From assembly GCA_943788935.1 (NCBI GenBank), contig CALSSE010000011.1:310001-374000 (forward strand): a DNA stretch of 64,000 bases, read 5' to 3'. The notes beneath the pieces are model-generated. The model saw nothing but the letters and a program-made list of their open reading frames with translations. It did not search any database and was not told the origin of the DNA. The DNA comes from an uncultured bacterium (GTDB lineage: Bacteria > Myxococcota_A > Bradymonadia > UBA7976 > VGTA01). Both the position numbers and the translations under genes were made by a program. Positions 27,145 to 35,260 of the stretch are shown here, piece by piece (positions within the stretch are counted from its first letter, which is position 1; each line of letters begins with the position of its first letter).

Positions 27145-29268
27145 TCAAGGGGTCGCTCTCACCGGTGCAGGGTTCTGCTTCATCCATGTCAGTCGTTGAC
27201 ACGCGACCCGTTCGCCTCCTTGACACATTTTATCCATGAGCTTTAAGCCAGACTCAATGCTCTGTTCCCCTCCATCTCCTCGCCAGGTCATCCAAGCGAG
27301 GTTGATACAGGCGAGCTTAATCTGGGCAGAGCAGGCGGTTGAGAGCTGGGTACGCGCTTTGCGAAAGATACTCTGAACTCCGGGAGGTGATTGTCTGGCA
27401 TGTACATTCTCTGATGCGTTCGCTTGGGCTTCTCGACGCGTCGTTCGCTGACGCTCCTCGAGGGCAGAGCAGAAGAGCCGCTCACCTCTTTGGCAGCGAA
27501 CCTGAGCACCTTGGGGGTGAATCAGATTCATTTGACTCAGCTCAAAGCAGGCGTAGGGCTCTCCTCCATCACAAGCGCGATTGAGGAGGGTCCACAGCTC
27601 AGTCCATCGCTTAACGGTCCATTGACTTCGGTCAATATGTGGAGATCGTTGGAGGGTTGCTAGCCTCGTACATGCCTCAAAAGCATCGTGTTCACAGGCG
27701 AATGTGAGTCGTCGTTCAGCTTCCTTGATAAGAACTAAGTCACCTGCTTTATCTCCTTGGATAAAGAGCATCCCTCCGAGGTGGTTACAGCTCTCAGCGA
27801 GTTCACCGTTACAGGCATGCTCATAGAGATGGAGAGCGAGTTTAGGGTCCTTTTCTTCTCGAGTAAGGGCGAGGTTGTGACAGGCGGGGAGAGCGCCTGA
27901 TTCACAGGCTCTGAGGTAGATACGGTCACGATTTTCACAAGAGTACGGATGTCTTTGAGCAGCGGAAGTCTCTTCGCAGGCTTTGACCCAAAACTGAACA
28001 TCTTTACCAGGGTGCTCTCTAACTGATGGGCGAATCCAAGCGATAAACGTGATCACCCAAAGCATGACGAAGACCACTCGTCCGACAATAGTTCTTCCGC
28101 TCTTCTGTAGAAGAGATCTCTCCATCCTTAATATAGATTGACTGATCCCTGAGTATTCATCACCGAAGACTCTCTTCATGATACCGTCAAGGGAGGGAGA
28201 GAGAAGGTTGAGCAGGGGGACAGCGAGTAGCTTATCGCAGAAGGCAGCGCTGAGCCCAACATCATCAGGGGTTGGTGGACGCTCAAGGTCTCTGAGGAGA
28301 CCATAGAGAACAAAGACACTTAAGCCATAGAGTGCTCCATAGACGATCTTGGCGTCGCGTCGCCATGGTGAGCTGACCGGATCTGTTACCAAGAGGTTCA
28401 TTCCTAGAAAAACAGCGATAGGTATACCGGTGTCGAGGTAGCGATAGACGCTAAATAGATCAAAGTACCATTGACCCAAGAGCAAGGTGCAGACCGCTGA
28501 GCTAGCGATCGTAAAACCAACCGTGAAAAATGATGAGACCAAGAGTCCGGCGGCAAAGATCACCTCATAAGAGTAGGGGCTAAAGCCGTGTGTTCGAGCG
28601 ATCGCCTCTCCCCAAGTGAGGTGCATCTGATCGGTGAGGATGAGGATGAGGGCGAAGAGAGAGAGGGCGATCGCGGAGGGATTGAATATATGAACAGACC
28701 GTCCGCCTCGTCGCCAGCGGAAGACCTCTCGAGAGACGAGAGCGAAACCGATCAGAGCCCATTGCCACTCAAAATAGTCATCGATAAAGAATAGAAAGAG
28801 ATTAGTGCTCAAAACGATCGGAATAGGAGAGAGACCGAGTCGGTAGGTGTGATGAACTTTCCAACCTATCGCCATATCGATGAGATAAGCGAAGGCGATC
28901 TGTGCCAAGAGTAGGGGGAGGTGATTCATCGCGGTAGGCCAAGCGATACACCAAGCTACGTACACGGCGCCTTGAGCTAGGGTTTGGATAATATGAGGTT
29001 TACGGATATGCCAACTCATAATCGAGAGGGAGACTTGATCTCCTCCTGCGACGCTTTTATCTTGTGAAACGTCTTGATGACTCACCGCTTGAGTCTCTAT
29101 CCATCTGCAGGCTCTGTATGCGCTCCAAGTTGCTAATAACCCTGCTAATAGGGTCGCATAAGAGATGCTCGCAGAGAGATCTTCACCGCGGGCTAAGACG
29201 CTCGGCCAACGAGAGATGAAGAATGTAGCCAAGCAGGGAAAGGCGATGAGTCTAAGCGCTAGATTCAT
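27145..29268 (-). CDS. RnfD/NqrB-like membrane domain fused to Sel1-type Cys-rich repeats
   Basis: A 707-residue protein. The first 420 residues have about ten hydrophobic segments and resemble the RnfD/NqrB membrane subunit of ion-pumping electron-transport complexes: FNPSAIALSLFALI and LLVTDPVSSPW match the family's NP(A/S) and TDPV motifs. I do not see the usual flavin-attachment SGAT sequence. After the last helix (VVFVMLWVITFIAWI) come about 280 residues of Sel1-like repeats with a Cys pair per repeat (ACESGALPACHNLA, ACNGELAESCNHLG, ACEHDAFEACTRLA, ACDGGEPYACFELS), like the disulfide-linked repeats of Helicobacter Hcp proteins. No other Rnf/Nqr genes are adjacent. It overlaps the upstream FHA gene by four bases. 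Confidence 0.8.
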   Translation of the reverse strand: MNLALRLIAFPCLATFFISRWPSVLARGEDLSASISYATLLAGLLATWSAYRACRWIETQAVSHQDVSQDKSVAGGDQVSLSIMSWHIRKPHIIQTLAQGAVYVAWCIAWPTAMNHLPLLLAQIAFAYLIDMAIGWKVHHTYRLGLSPIPIVLSTNLFLFFIDDYFEWQWALIGFALVSREVFRWRRGGRSVHIFNPSAIALSLFALILILTDQMHLTWGEAIARTHGFSPYSYEVIFAAGLLVSSFFTVGFTIASSAVCTLLLGQWYFDLFSVYRYLDTGIPIAVFLGMNLLVTDPVSSPWRRDAKIVYGALYGLSVFVLYGLLRDLERPPTPDDVGLSAAFCDKLLAVPLLNLLSPSLDGIMKRVFGDEYSGISQSILRMERSLLQKSGRTIVGRVVFVMLWVITFIAWIRPSVREHPGKDVQFWVKACEETSAAQRHPYSCENRDRIYLRACESGALPACHNLALTREEKDPKLALHLYEHACNGELAESCNHLGGMLFIQGDKAGDLVLIKEAERRLTFACEHDAFEACTRLATLQRSPHIDRSQWTVKRWTELWTLLNRACDGGEPYACFELSQMNLIHPQGAQVRCQRGERLFCSALEERQRTTRREAQANASENVHARQSPPGVQSIFRKARTQLSTACSAQIKLACINLAWMTWRGDGGEQSIESGLKLMDKMCQGGERVACQRLTWMKQNPAPVRATP

Positions 29269-31562
29269 GATAAATTATCGACCCCAGAATTGATCATCTT
29301 GAGCTGCTCTCTCACTTGAAATGTTCTCCAAGCAGTACTTGAACGGAAGCGCAAGTAGGTGTCACCGATAATGATCAAGTCTTTATCTTGAATCATCGCT
29401 GATTCCCCTTGGTTGATGAGTGTCTGATTAAGAATAAGTCCCTGCGGGGATTTACAACGGATCTCCCATCTCTCTTCATGGATTCTGGAGAGCTCAAAAT
29501 GCTCTCGACTGATCTGTCGGTCCGAGCGATCTCCGTCTGGAGGGAGAGCACAGTTATTATAGGGACTTCGCCCTATGGTCGCGGTAAAATCAGAAATGAG
29601 AAAGAAGTAGCGCCTCATTGGTCCCCTCTCAGCATAGAGACCGGCGATCGGTTGAGCGGTGGGTGGAGTGGAGCCTTTTTGAGTAGATGGCGATGACTCT
29701 TCAGCGTTCAATGGTGGAGCAGAGTCAAGAGAGAGGACGTCCGAGATGATATCTAGACGCTCTACAGGTATATCTTGCCCTAGCTCTTGTGGTTTTGGTT
29801 CGGTAGAGGAGAGCGTCTCTTCTGCTTCTACCGGTTGACTAGATATTTTAGCTTCTGCGGCAGGGGCGGGCACAGTTGATGGGTCTTCAGGATTGACCAT
29901 AGGGCTCGCTTGCGATGGTTTATGGATCTTGATTGACTGCTCTCTCTCACGCCTCTTCTGCCGAGCATACTCGGCGGGGTCACGGTGTTGAGTCCAGTCA
30001 GGGAGAAGGCTCTCACTAGAGAGTGAAGAGCTCTCTGTTTGATTTTTAGAAGAGGATAAGAAAGGATCTTCATTAGATCTTGAGCTCCTCTGTGGCATCT
30101 CGGTCGCGTCGATCGCTTGGGTCTCTATATCGATCTCAAGTGCAGGCTCACTGGTTGAGGAACGATGACGCCGCAAGCGGACAATCATAATAGAGAGTAC
30201 AGCCAAGCAGAGTCCTGCCCAGAGGATGCCAATGACCAAACGAGTCATAAATGAGAGGGGCTGTGGCGCCATAATCTTTCCTCTCAACTCGTCGAGCTGT
30301 GTGCGATATTCATCATATATCGCTTGCCTGCGATCTCTCTTACTTTGTCGATCATCAAAAGAGAAATGAAGCTGAGCTCGCTGAACAAAGCTCTGCTCTC
30401 CGAGAGAGATACGAGTGGAGATATCTATCGACTCTCTGACCCAATAATATTGCGGGACCACTAAGGGTTGAATGGAATAATATGTGGTATGAGCACGATG
30501 ACGGGCTACCTTAATATAGTCTGAAAATGACTCGAGATTTCCTCGCATGAGCAGATGAGACTGCTCGGAGGGTGATGAGGAGGTTAACCATGAAGGGGAT
30601 AGACTCTTTTGAGTTGTGACTGAGTCAGGCATGACAAAGAAAAACTCAGCTCGATAGAGTAGATGCTTAGGATAATGTAGTGACTGAAAGAGGCTTGAAT
30701 AACTCTCAGGCACGGATTGAGGTAGATTGAGTTGTTGTTGATCGTGGAGAATGATGATCCGAGTGGACGGGATAAGCTCTCTACATGATCGACCACAGCT
30801 ATATCTCACTTCTGGGGGCCGATCATTCATATCGATTTGGCCTTGTTGAAGTTTAACCGCCGCCAAGAGCTCGCCCAAGCCTTCAGCGTTGAAGTTTAAG
30901 GGAGCGTTGTTGATCCCTTTATCACCCATTGCAGGTGCTAGGTCGAGCTTGAGATCAGCGACCCGACTCGCTCTCTGTCTTAACGCAGGGAGGAGGTCCC
31001 CTTGGAAAATCGCGACTTGACCCTCCGGGTCAGCTTCATTACGCAAAGTATTTATGAGCTGTTTGAGGGCGTTTGTTTGACCGGGTGATAGCTTAGAGCT
31101 CGCGTTAGGGACCCAAATTACCCAGAATGGCTTAACGAGCTCTGTCTTCGCCATTAGCTTCCCTACCACCTGATAATCGATGGGAGGGAGGAAACCGTTG
31201 ATCTGACCTTTTGTCTCTAAGTTGCTAGTGTTCATTACTCTTTTGATAAAGAGCTGATCGAGTCTATCGACAGGAAACTTAGCTTCGACCTCTACGCCGC
31301 TCCACTCTTCGCTTGAACTAGTGAAGGAGAGCAAATTGAAGAGAACAAGTGGGGAGTCTTCATCAATATCAGTCGTGAAGTAAGCGACATCTGATGGAAT
31401 AGGATGAGAGGGACCCTCCGACTTAACCTGTTCAGCACTCGATATTGGGTCATCAGATTGACCATAGGCGACTTGACAACCTAAGTCATAAACAGCTCCG
31501 CAGCACAAGAGAGCGCTTAAGATGAGCGAGAGTGCTCTTAAATATCTCATTTGACCAAACAA
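29265..31562 (-). CDS. membrane-anchored FHA-domain protein
   Basis: About 765 residues. TTG at 31562 is preferred (GGAGAG five bases ahead); an ATG at 31550 and an upstream in-frame start at 31631 are alternatives. The order is: export signal (RYLRALSLILSALLCC), an extracytoplasmic region of about 430 residues with von Willebrand A-like strands (IIILHDQQQL), one transmembrane helix (LVIGILWAGLCLAVLSIMIV), a disordered acidic/Ser-rich cytoplasmic linker, and a C-terminal FHA domain (IGRSPYNN, SREHFEL, NQTLINQG). FHA domains bind phosphothreonine, so it may sense the state of a Ser/Thr kinase inside the cell and something outside (inference). It is the first gene of the operon with the RnfD/Sel1 fusion and the S26 peptidase. 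Confidence 0.82.
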   Translation of the reverse strand: MFGQMRYLRALSLILSALLCCGAVYDLGCQVAYGQSDDPISSAEQVKSEGPSHPIPSDVAYFTTDIDEDSPLVLFNLLSFTSSSEEWSGVEVEAKFPVDRLDQLFIKRVMNTSNLETKGQINGFLPPIDYQVVGKLMAKTELVKPFWVIWVPNASSKLSPGQTNALKQLINTLRNEADPEGQVAIFQGDLLPALRQRASRVADLKLDLAPAMGDKGINNAPLNFNAEGLGELLAAVKLQQGQIDMNDRPPEVRYSCGRSCRELIPSTRIIILHDQQQLNLPQSVPESYSSLFQSLHYPKHLLYRAEFFFVMPDSVTTQKSLSPSWLTSSSPSEQSHLLMRGNLESFSDYIKVARHRAHTTYYSIQPLVVPQYYWVRESIDISTRISLGEQSFVQRAQLHFSFDDRQSKRDRRQAIYDEYRTQLDELRGKIMAPQPLSFMTRLVIGILWAGLCLAVLSIMIVRLRRHRSSTSEPALEIDIETQAIDATEMPQRSSRSNEDPFLSSSKNQTESSSLSSESLLPDWTQHRDPAEYARQKRREREQSIKIHKPSQASPMVNPEDPSTVPAPAAEAKISSQPVEAEETLSSTEPKPQELGQDIPVERLDIISDVLSLDSAPPLNAEESSPSTQKGSTPPTAQPIAGLYAERGPMRRYFFLISDFTATIGRSPYNNCALPPDGDRSDRQISREHFELSRIHEERWEIRCKSPQGLILNQTLINQGESAMIQDKDLIIIGDTYLRFRSSTAWRTFQVREQLKMINSGVDNLS

Positions 31563-31803
31563 TAAGACTCTCCATATCCTCGAAATGAGATCTCTGTTGA
31601 CGATGAGCAGTATATATATTTTGTCGTACAATCGAGCCTTCCCTCTATCTCAACACCTCTACCGAGCAGGTGTACCCAATCGAAATCAGAGAGAAGATAT
31701 ACCTAACCCGAGGCTCTTAGCAAGTCATCGCTCTTTTAATGAGATATGGTTTTACGAAGCTAAGACACGATGAAGATTAGGCTTTGATCCACTTTTATGG
31801 TCT

Positions 31804-32535
31804 TTAGGTGGGACTCATACTGACCTCTAGTTGATGTCCGGTGAGACCGAACCTCCGCTGTCGATGATCAAACTCATCAATGGCCTCATCGAGATCATCA
31901 GTGGTAAATTCAGGCCACATCTTTTCGATAAAGACGAGCTCAGCATAACAGGCCTCTACTGGGAGAAAGCCAGAGAGACGGCGCTCTCCTGAGGTGCGAA
32001 TGAGGAGATCTACATCAGGGAGCGCGCCAGTTGAGAGCTCGGTCATGATTAATTCTTCTCTTACATCGGCGGGGAGGAGTTGACCTTGGCAGGCGAGCGA
32101 CACTAGCTGTTTAGTCGCTCTCACTAAATCGCGTCGACCATCATATGAGATCGCTAAGTTGAGAATCATTGCTTCATTGTGCATGGTGTTACGCTCTACA
32201 CGCTCCAAGAGCTGTAAAACGTTGGCGGGTAGCATGGCTCGCTCTCCGATCCCTTTGAGCCTTATTCCTTCGGCGATCATCTCTATCTCTTGTGATTCGA
32301 GGAAGTGACAGAGGAGATCCATAAGCGCTTGGACTTCGCTAGAAGGGCGGCCCCAGTTGAGGCTGCTGAAGGCGAAGAGCGTGAGGTGAGTGATACCTCG
32401 TTGACGTACCGCTCGAGTAACATCTCTCACCACCTCTGCACCTCGTTCATGGCCTACCGTTCTCGGGAGACCTTTACTCTCAGCCCAACGACCATTCCCA
32501 TCCATGATGACTGCGAGATGTTTGATGCTTGTCAT
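31804..32535 (-). CDS. uppS: isoprenyl (undecaprenyl) diphosphate synthase
   Basis: A cis-prenyltransferase making the C55 lipid carrier for peptidoglycan and polysaccharide synthesis. MDGNGRWA carries the catalytic Asp. GHERGAE, LTLFAFSS, LNLAISYDGRRD, LLIRTSGERRLS and CYAELVF are family motifs, and the IPP-binding Arg and Glu residues (IRTSG, ERRLS, AEL) are kept. The Glu of the usual SSENW motif is Leu (SSLNW), and SNFLLWQ is SGFLPVE. The start at 32535 has AAGGAG seven bases ahead; an in-frame ATG eight codons upstream lies inside an inverted repeat. Length (about 243 residues) is normal. Confidence 0.93.
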   Translation of the reverse strand: MTSIKHLAVIMDGNGRWAESKGLPRTVGHERGAEVVRDVTRAVRQRGITHLTLFAFSSLNWGRPSSEVQALMDLLCHFLESQEIEMIAEGIRLKGIGERAMLPANVLQLLERVERNTMHNEAMILNLAISYDGRRDLVRATKQLVSLACQGQLLPADVREELIMTELSTGALPDVDLLIRTSGERRLSGFLPVEACYAELVFIEKMWPEFTTDDLDEAIDEFDHRQRRFGLTGHQLEVSMSPT

Positions 32536-32550
32536 AAGGGTGCTCCTTAT

Positions 32551-32586
32551 TGTTCTCATCGTGCTTATTCAATTCGAATGAGAACA
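32551..32586 (-). promoter_or_regulatory. inverted repeat in uppS leader
   Basis: Perfect nine-base arms TGTTCTCAT (32551-32559) and ATGAGAACA (32578-32586) with an 18-base spacer lie four bases before the AAGGAG ribosome-binding site of uppS. In the mRNA this would form a hairpin next to the initiation site; in DNA it could be an operator. Function is inferred from position only. Confidence 0.5.
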
Positions 32587-32845
32587 TACTGTCTGTTTAG
32601 AGAGGGGAAGTGTTTGATGCGCAGATGTATTATGCGCTGTTTTGTGTGAAGTTAGCGTGAAGTTAATGTTAAAGTTTATTTAAGCAGCAGCAGCATTTCG
32701 ATCTTAAGTCGGTTGATACGCGTATCTAAAAGATTCAGCGAATATATTAGGGTTTCACTCTGCTTGAAACATCACTGATTATTTACCTCTTTAAATCTTC
32801 TTTTGATCTCCGACTTGTCGGCGTGTACTCTCACGCTTACAAAAT
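32587..32845. other. rest of the divergent uppS / acyl-CoA dehydrogenase intergenic region
   Basis: Together with the uppS leader this is a gap of about 310 bp. I see no convincing gene. It is AT-rich in parts and contains a perfect 12-base palindrome, CCGACTTGTCGG (32810-32821), 24 bases before the small ORF, which could be a regulator site. The promoters of both flanking transcripts should lie here, but I cannot assign -35/-10 boxes with confidence. Confidence 0.5.
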
Positions 32846-32977
32846 ATGACTAAGCCTAAGATGGCCGATCTCACAAGCTCAAAGTTAATGAACGAATTAA
32901 TGAACGAGTCAATGAACGAGTCAATGAACGAGTCAATGAACGAGCTATTAAGCAGAACAGAGGAGCAGGGTAGATGA
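32846..32977 (+). CDS. 43-residue ORF with (Met-Asn-Glu-Ser) repeats, coupled to acyl-CoA dehydrogenase
   Basis: ATG at 32846 opens a frame of 43 codons ending in TGA at 32975-32977, which overlaps the ATG of the acyl-CoA dehydrogenase by the ATGA arrangement seen between other coupled genes here. The peptide is basic at the N-terminus (MTKPKMADL), then has MNEL, three MNES and MNEL units (residues 15-34, a 12-bp DNA repeat), and a polar tail. No ribosome-binding site is obvious upstream. A coding role is suggested by the overlap and by the in-frame unit length; it could be a leader peptide. No homologue is known to me. Confidence 0.45.
   Translation: MTKPKMADLTSSKLMNELMNESMNESMNESMNELLSRTEEQGR
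32888..32947 (+). repeat. 12-bp tandem repeat
   Basis: Five 12-bp units (ATGAACGAGTCA and close variants) encode MNEL, MNES x3 and MNEL in the small ORF. The three central copies are identical. They lie 26 to 86 bases before the start of the acyl-CoA dehydrogenase gene. Confidence 0.9.
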
Positions 32978-34152
32978 CCGATCTATTTAACCCCACAGAG
33001 GACCACGCGGCGTTGCGTGAGATGATTCGTAAGTTTACCGAACGGGAGGTCTTGCCGCAGGCGATAGAATATGACCGCGATGAAAAGTTTAATATGGGAT
33101 TATTCCGAAAGCTAGGGGAGCTGGGAGTGCTTGGGGTGACGGTCTCTGAAGAGTGGGGAGGTGCAGGCTTGGATGCGGTGGCGGCGACCATCGTTCATGA
33201 AGAACTCTCAGCCGCTGATCCAGGGTTCTGCCTCGCCTTCCTCGCTCATAGCATGCTCTTCGCTAATAATCTCGGACTCAACGGAAGCGATGCCCAGCGC
33301 CTCAAGTATCTCCCAAAAGCCTGTAGTGGTGAGCTGATCGGCGGGATGTGTATGAGTGAGCCGAACGCGGGGACCGATGTGTTAGGGATGGCGACGAGCG
33401 CTAAAAAAGTTGAGGGCGGTTATTTGCTCAATGGCGCTAAGATGTGGATCACTAATGGGGCCGTCGATGACGAGACCCTAGGAGATGTCTTCTTAGTGTA
33501 TGCTCGCCAAGAGGGTGATGAGCGTCACGCCTTGAGTATGTTTATCGTAGAGAAGGGAGACCCGGGCTTCTCCCTCGGACAGCGCATTAAAGAGAAATTA
33601 GGAATGAGAGCTTCGGGCACAGCCGAGCTCGTCTTTGAAGACTGCTTCGTACCCGATGACCGTTTAGTTGGTGAGCGAGGTCAGGCGACTCTACATATGA
33701 TGCGAAACTTAGAGCTGGAGCGGGTGACGCTAGCGGCGATGAGCTTAGGGATGGCACGAAAGTGTGTGGAGGTAATGAATGATTACGCGACTGATCGCGC
33801 TGCCTTTGGAAAGCGCTTGAGAGATTTTGGGCAGATTCAAGCGATGATCGCTGATTCTTATGCTGATTATATGGCGGGCAGAAGCTATGTTTACACCGTC
33901 GCCGATCGCTTAAGTCTTGACAGCCATGGTAATCGTCTCGACTCGGATGGCGTCAAGCTATACTGCGGGCGGATGGCAAAGCAGGTAGCTGACCGAGCGA
34001 TTCAGGTCCTCGGTGGGTATGGCTATGTCGGTGAATATCACGTAGAGCGGCTGTGGCGTGACGCTCGCTTGATCGAGATCGGTGGCGGAACAAATGAGGC
34101 TCATCAAAAGAATATGACCCGCGATTTGGCGCGTCAACGACAGCTTAAATAA
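32974..34152 (+). CDS. acyl-CoA dehydrogenase, isovaleryl-CoA dehydrogenase-like
   Basis: A 392-residue FAD enzyme that introduces a 2,3 double bond in acyl-CoA thioesters and passes electrons to ETF. The FAD/substrate signature MCMSEPNAGTDV lies at residues 125-136, WITNG at 158-162, and the C-terminal VLGGYGYVGEYHVERLWRDA is present. At the classic short/medium-chain base position the sequence is IEIGGGTNE, without Glu. Instead LELERVTLAA places a Glu at residue 249, aligned with the catalytic Glu of isovaleryl-CoA dehydrogenase (LDLERLVLAG). A role in leucine or branched-chain acyl breakdown is therefore likely. GAGGAG lies upstream. The start overlaps the stop of the small repeat ORF, and a pseudouridine synthase gene follows after 7 bp. 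Confidence 0.92.
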   Translation: MTDLFNPTEDHAALREMIRKFTEREVLPQAIEYDRDEKFNMGLFRKLGELGVLGVTVSEEWGGAGLDAVAATIVHEELSAADPGFCLAFLAHSMLFANNLGLNGSDAQRLKYLPKACSGELIGGMCMSEPNAGTDVLGMATSAKKVEGGYLLNGAKMWITNGAVDDETLGDVFLVYARQEGDERHALSMFIVEKGDPGFSLGQRIKEKLGMRASGTAELVFEDCFVPDDRLVGERGQATLHMMRNLELERVTLAAMSLGMARKCVEVMNDYATDRAAFGKRLRDFGQIQAMIADSYADYMAGRSYVYTVADRLSLDSHGNRLDSDGVKLYCGRMAKQVADRAIQVLGGYGYVGEYHVERLWRDARLIEIGGGTNEAHQKNMTRDLARQRQLK

Positions 34153-34159
34153 GGGTTTG

Positions 34160-35200
34160 ATGAGCGACTCGATAAATGATGAGTCTATTTTAGAGGGTCC
34201 TGGGTGGAGGTTAGAGGTTGATCCTGAAGGCGAAGGAGAGCGATTGGATCGGTTTATCGCTCGTCGGCTCCCTAGAGTTTCACGGGCTCGAGCTGCTCGC
34301 CTAGAGGTGTGGCGACTAAACGCGGTGAGCGGACAACCGACCCAGCGTCTAAAAAAGAGTACTCGCTTAAGCGTGGGTGACCAATTGTGGGCGCGTCGTC
34401 CTCTCCCTAAAGAGGATCTTGAAGGGCTCAGTGAACCTCAAGTGATTGAGGAGACTGATGACTTTCTCGTTCTCGCTAAACCGCCAGGTTGGGTCGCTCA
34501 TCCGACGGCAAGTCGGTATCTCAGCGCGATAACGACATGGCTTAAAGGTCAAGGAAGTAGCGCTCGTCCTGCTCATCGACTAGATCAAGAGACCTCAGGG
34601 GTCTTATTGTGTGTCAAAGACCCCTCGATAGAATCAAAAGTGAATCGCTTATTCATCAATCATCAGGTTGAAAAGCATTATTTGGCGATCACTCGAGTCG
34701 TTGGGAGAGGAGCTGAACGTCTCTCTCGAGGTGATACTCAGTGGAAAGAGCGTCGCTCTCTAGGATTTGATCCCTTGAGCGAGGTAGGGATCAAGATGGC
34801 TGAGGGGAGGTTAGAGGCAATGACTGAGTGTCGTCTCCTCTCCCATTGGCGAGACCCGATTAGCCACGAAGCGCGCTGTTTATTTAGTGTGTCCCCACTC
34901 ACCGGGCGGCAACATCAGATCAGAGTCCACCTCGCTCTTGCCGGTTTCCCTCTCCTTGGGGATAAACTATATGGCAGAGATGAGAGCTATTTCTTACGCT
35001 ATCTCGACGGAGTGATCTCGGTGGAGGATATGGAACGCCTAGGCCATAAGCGACAGGCATTACATGCTGAGAGTCTCTCATTTGTATGGAGAGGAGAGCT
35101 CTTGGAGTGGCACTGTCCACTAGCGGTTGATCTTCAACAGCTCCTTGTCAACAACAGCTCTCTGTCAACAACAGCGCCCGTTAAGCCTCAGCATGACTAG
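34160..35200 (+). CDS. RluD/RluC-type pseudouridine synthase with S4 domain
   Basis: A 346-residue synthase. The N-terminal S4 RNA-binding domain (about residues 14-80: GERLDRFIARRLPRVSRARAARLE) precedes the catalytic domain with KPPGWVAHPT, HRLDQETSGVLL (catalytic Asp), FINHQVEKHYLAI and PLTGRQHQIRVHLA. The S4 domain fits the RluC/RluD branch that modifies 23S rRNA. Between them the family insertion is normal in length. Start is ATG at 34160 (TTG at 34157 is also in frame), 7 bp after the acyl-CoA dehydrogenase stop, with AAGGG as a modest ribosome-binding site. Co-transcription with a fatty-acid gene appears incidental. Confidence 0.88.
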   Translation: MSDSINDESILEGPGWRLEVDPEGEGERLDRFIARRLPRVSRARAARLEVWRLNAVSGQPTQRLKKSTRLSVGDQLWARRPLPKEDLEGLSEPQVIEETDDFLVLAKPPGWVAHPTASRYLSAITTWLKGQGSSARPAHRLDQETSGVLLCVKDPSIESKVNRLFINHQVEKHYLAITRVVGRGAERLSRGDTQWKERRSLGFDPLSEVGIKMAEGRLEAMTECRLLSHWRDPISHEARCLFSVSPLTGRQHQIRVHLALAGFPLLGDKLYGRDESYFLRYLDGVISVEDMERLGHKRQALHAESLSFVWRGELLEWHCPLAVDLQQLLVNNSSLSTTAPVKPQHD

Positions 35201-35260
35201 ATCAAACGAGTCCACTCTAGGTTGACTTGGTGATGTTACCTCATTGTCAACATAGGATAC

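Noticed and set aside
27145-29268. A complete Rnf or Nqr electron-transport operon
   Set aside because: Only one RnfD/NqrB-like domain is present. The neighbours are an FHA protein and a signal peptidase, and no RnfA, B, C, E or G genes are visible.
32871-33191. Minus-strand frame with repeated LTRS units opposite the acyl-CoA dehydrogenase start
   Set aside because: It is an antisense reading of the 12-bp array and the dehydrogenase N-terminus, with no domain and no ribosome-binding site.
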